Assembly (NCBI GenBank): GCA_947367415.1
Contig: CANBEE010000027.1
Coordinates: forward strand, 1-16,371
Source: an uncultured Bacteroidales bacterium
GTDB taxonomy: Bacteria > Bacteroidota > Bacteroidia > Bacteroidales > Bacteroidaceae
Direction of reading: 5' to 3'
DNA length: 16,371 bases
In this document: one piece after another, positions 15,623 to 16,371 of the stretch
How the letters are laid out: the number at the start of each line of letters is the position of its first letter
How positions within the stretch are numbered: position 1 is the stretch's first letter
Notes under the pieces: model-generated
The model's database searches: none
Told to the model about the DNA's origin: nothing
The model's input: only the letters and a program-made list of their open reading frames with translations
Translations under genes and position numbers: made by a program

Positions 15623-16371
15623 GATGTCCTTTCTTGTCTTTTTTGATTGGCTGCATAATTGCAATGATTGCCGAAATAGCAATAAACACAACTATAAGCA
15701 CACGCATTATAAATACCTGTTTTTTCTCGCTTAAGTTCTTTGAAATTTTGCCCTTAATAAAATCAAGAGTAAGGGTTGAGCTTGATGCCATAACAAGTGA
15801 TGAAAGGGTTGACATAGAAGCCGAAAGCACAAGCACAATAACCACACCAATAAGAATGGGTGAAAGATTTGAAAGCATATTAGGAACAATGGAATCGAAA
15901 ATAATTGAGCCGTCTGCTGCAAGGTCGGGTGTGAAAAGTCTGCCAAATCCACCTAAGAAGTAGCAACCGCCTGCAACCACAAGTGCAAATATGGTTGAAA
16001 TAATTGTACCTTTTTTGATTGCACCCTCATTTTTAATTGCATAGAATTTTTGAACCATCTGAGGAAGTCCCCAAGTTCCAAGAGAAGTAAGAAGCACAAC
16101 TCCTAAAAGATTTATGGGGTCGGGACCAAAGAAGGAGGAAAGCTCACCCGCCTTAACTCCTGCGGCAGAATCGCTTATAGTACCAAGCTTGCTTAATGCT
16201 TCACTAAATCCACCCTGACTATTCAGCACTGCAATTATAACTGCGATAATTCCTACAATCATTATAATGCCCTGAATAAAGTCATTGATAGCAGTGGCCA
16301 TGTAGCCGCCTGCGATAACATATACACCTGTGAGGATAGCCATCAGCACGATACAAACGGTGTAATCAATG
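15594..16371 (-). CDS. Sodium:solute symporter fragment, both ends missing, on foreign AT-rich sequence
   Basis: Middle part of a sodium:solute symporter (SSS/PutP superfamily), an inner-membrane secondary transporter. The frame is open to the right window edge, so the N-terminus lies outside. About 240 residues of symporter are visible, with five to six hydrophobic segments, among them GVYVIAGGYMATAINDFIQG (like PutP helix 6), GLPQMVQKFYAIKNEGAIKKG and SASMSTLSSLVMASSSTLTLDF (like PutP helix 9). After IIAIMQ (about 15651) similarity to the family stops. The last 19 residues, highly charged (PIKKDKKGHH), come from the leader and start of the neighbouring gene in another frame, so they are not native. 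The symporter should continue through several more helices. Base composition and codon use (many AAT, ATA, AAA) differ sharply from all other genes here. The substrate cannot be assigned. Confidence 0.8.
   Translation of the reverse strand, partial: IDYTVCIVLMAILTGVYVIAGGYMATAINDFIQGIIMIVGIIAVIIAVLNSQGGFSEALSKLGTISDSAAGVKAGELSSFFGPDPINLLGVVLLTSLGTWGLPQMVQKFYAIKNEGAIKKGTIISTIFALVVAGGCYFLGGFGRLFTPDLAADGSIIFDSIVPNMLSNLSPILIGVVIVLVLSASMSTLSSLVMASSSTLTLDFIKGKISKNLSEKKQVFIMRVLIVVFIAISAIIAIMQPIKKDKKGHHGTDTQDIV
15645..15660. other. Probable chimeric junction between Bacteroidales and foreign DNA
   Basis: To the left lie genes of Bacteroidales type; to the right is AT-rich DNA coding a symporter that is cut in mid-helix. 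The symporter frame departs from its family just after the Met-Gln codons at 15656-15651. No insertion-sequence end, integrase, tRNA or direct repeat marks the border. A 12-base string CTTTTTTGATTG occurs at 15638-15649 and again at 16010-16021 inside the foreign part, which could have helped a false overlap. Confidence 0.65.

Noticed and set aside
1..16371. CRISPR arrays, tRNA or rRNA genes, insertion sequences, prophage or anti-phage defence genes
   Set aside because: No spaced direct repeats, no cloverleaf or rRNA-like segments and no transposase, integrase or nuclease frames were seen on either strand.

Overview
The window looks like a Bacteroidales chromosome (Bacteroides/Prevotella-like, probably from a gut or rumen source) for about the first 15.65 kb. 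The evidence is protein-level resemblance to that order (the kdgK/eda pair, a DUF4296 lipoprotein next to lspA, a one-cysteine DksA-like protein, a long type-2 IleRS), no Shine-Dalgarno sites, and promoters of the Bacteroidetes type (TTTG, 19-20 bases, TAnnTTTG) in front of ileS, glnS and dnaX. Genus cannot be fixed from the sequence alone.

Layout. Positions 2-1269 (+): the end of 2-keto-3-deoxygluconate kinase (kdgK), then KDPG aldolase (eda), which carries an in-frame TAA just before its active-site half. These are the last two steps that turn uronate-derived KDG into pyruvate and glyceraldehyde-3-phosphate. A hairpin followed by a T run at about 1371-1437 probably ends this operon. All other genes are on the minus strand and converge on it. 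Read in their own direction they are: a 186-residue helix-turn-helix-like protein, a membrane Ser/Thr kinase with BspA-type leucine-rich repeats, dnaX, glnS, a TPR protein, a DedA-family membrane protein, ileS, a DksA/TraR-like protein, lspA, a DUF4296 lipoprotein and a 101-residue conserved-looking hypothetical protein.

The genes form transcription blocks: the regulator-like protein plus kinase; dnaX; glnS; TPR plus DedA, closed by a hairpin at 7337-7378; and ileS through the hypothetical protein, closely packed, with lspA and the DUF4296 gene overlapping by 23 bases. The ileS, glnS and dnaX promoters share more than the two core boxes: glnS and dnaX have the same octamer at the same place in the spacer, and ileS and glnS are alike over about 50 bases.

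From about 15651 to the end the character changes. The DNA becomes AT-rich with different codon use, and it encodes the middle of a sodium:solute symporter of Firmicutes/Clostridia-like flavour, cut off in mid-protein exactly where the Bacteroidales sequence starts. This is most likely an assembly chimera, less likely a recent insertion.

The most interesting points are: the putative HTH-like protein plus kinase-TM-LRR two-gene module; the swapped signature motif (GIHH in place of HxGH) in IleRS, a known marker of very strong mupirocin resistance in type-2 IleRS; the nonsense codon in eda; the shared promoter element; and the chimeric right end.
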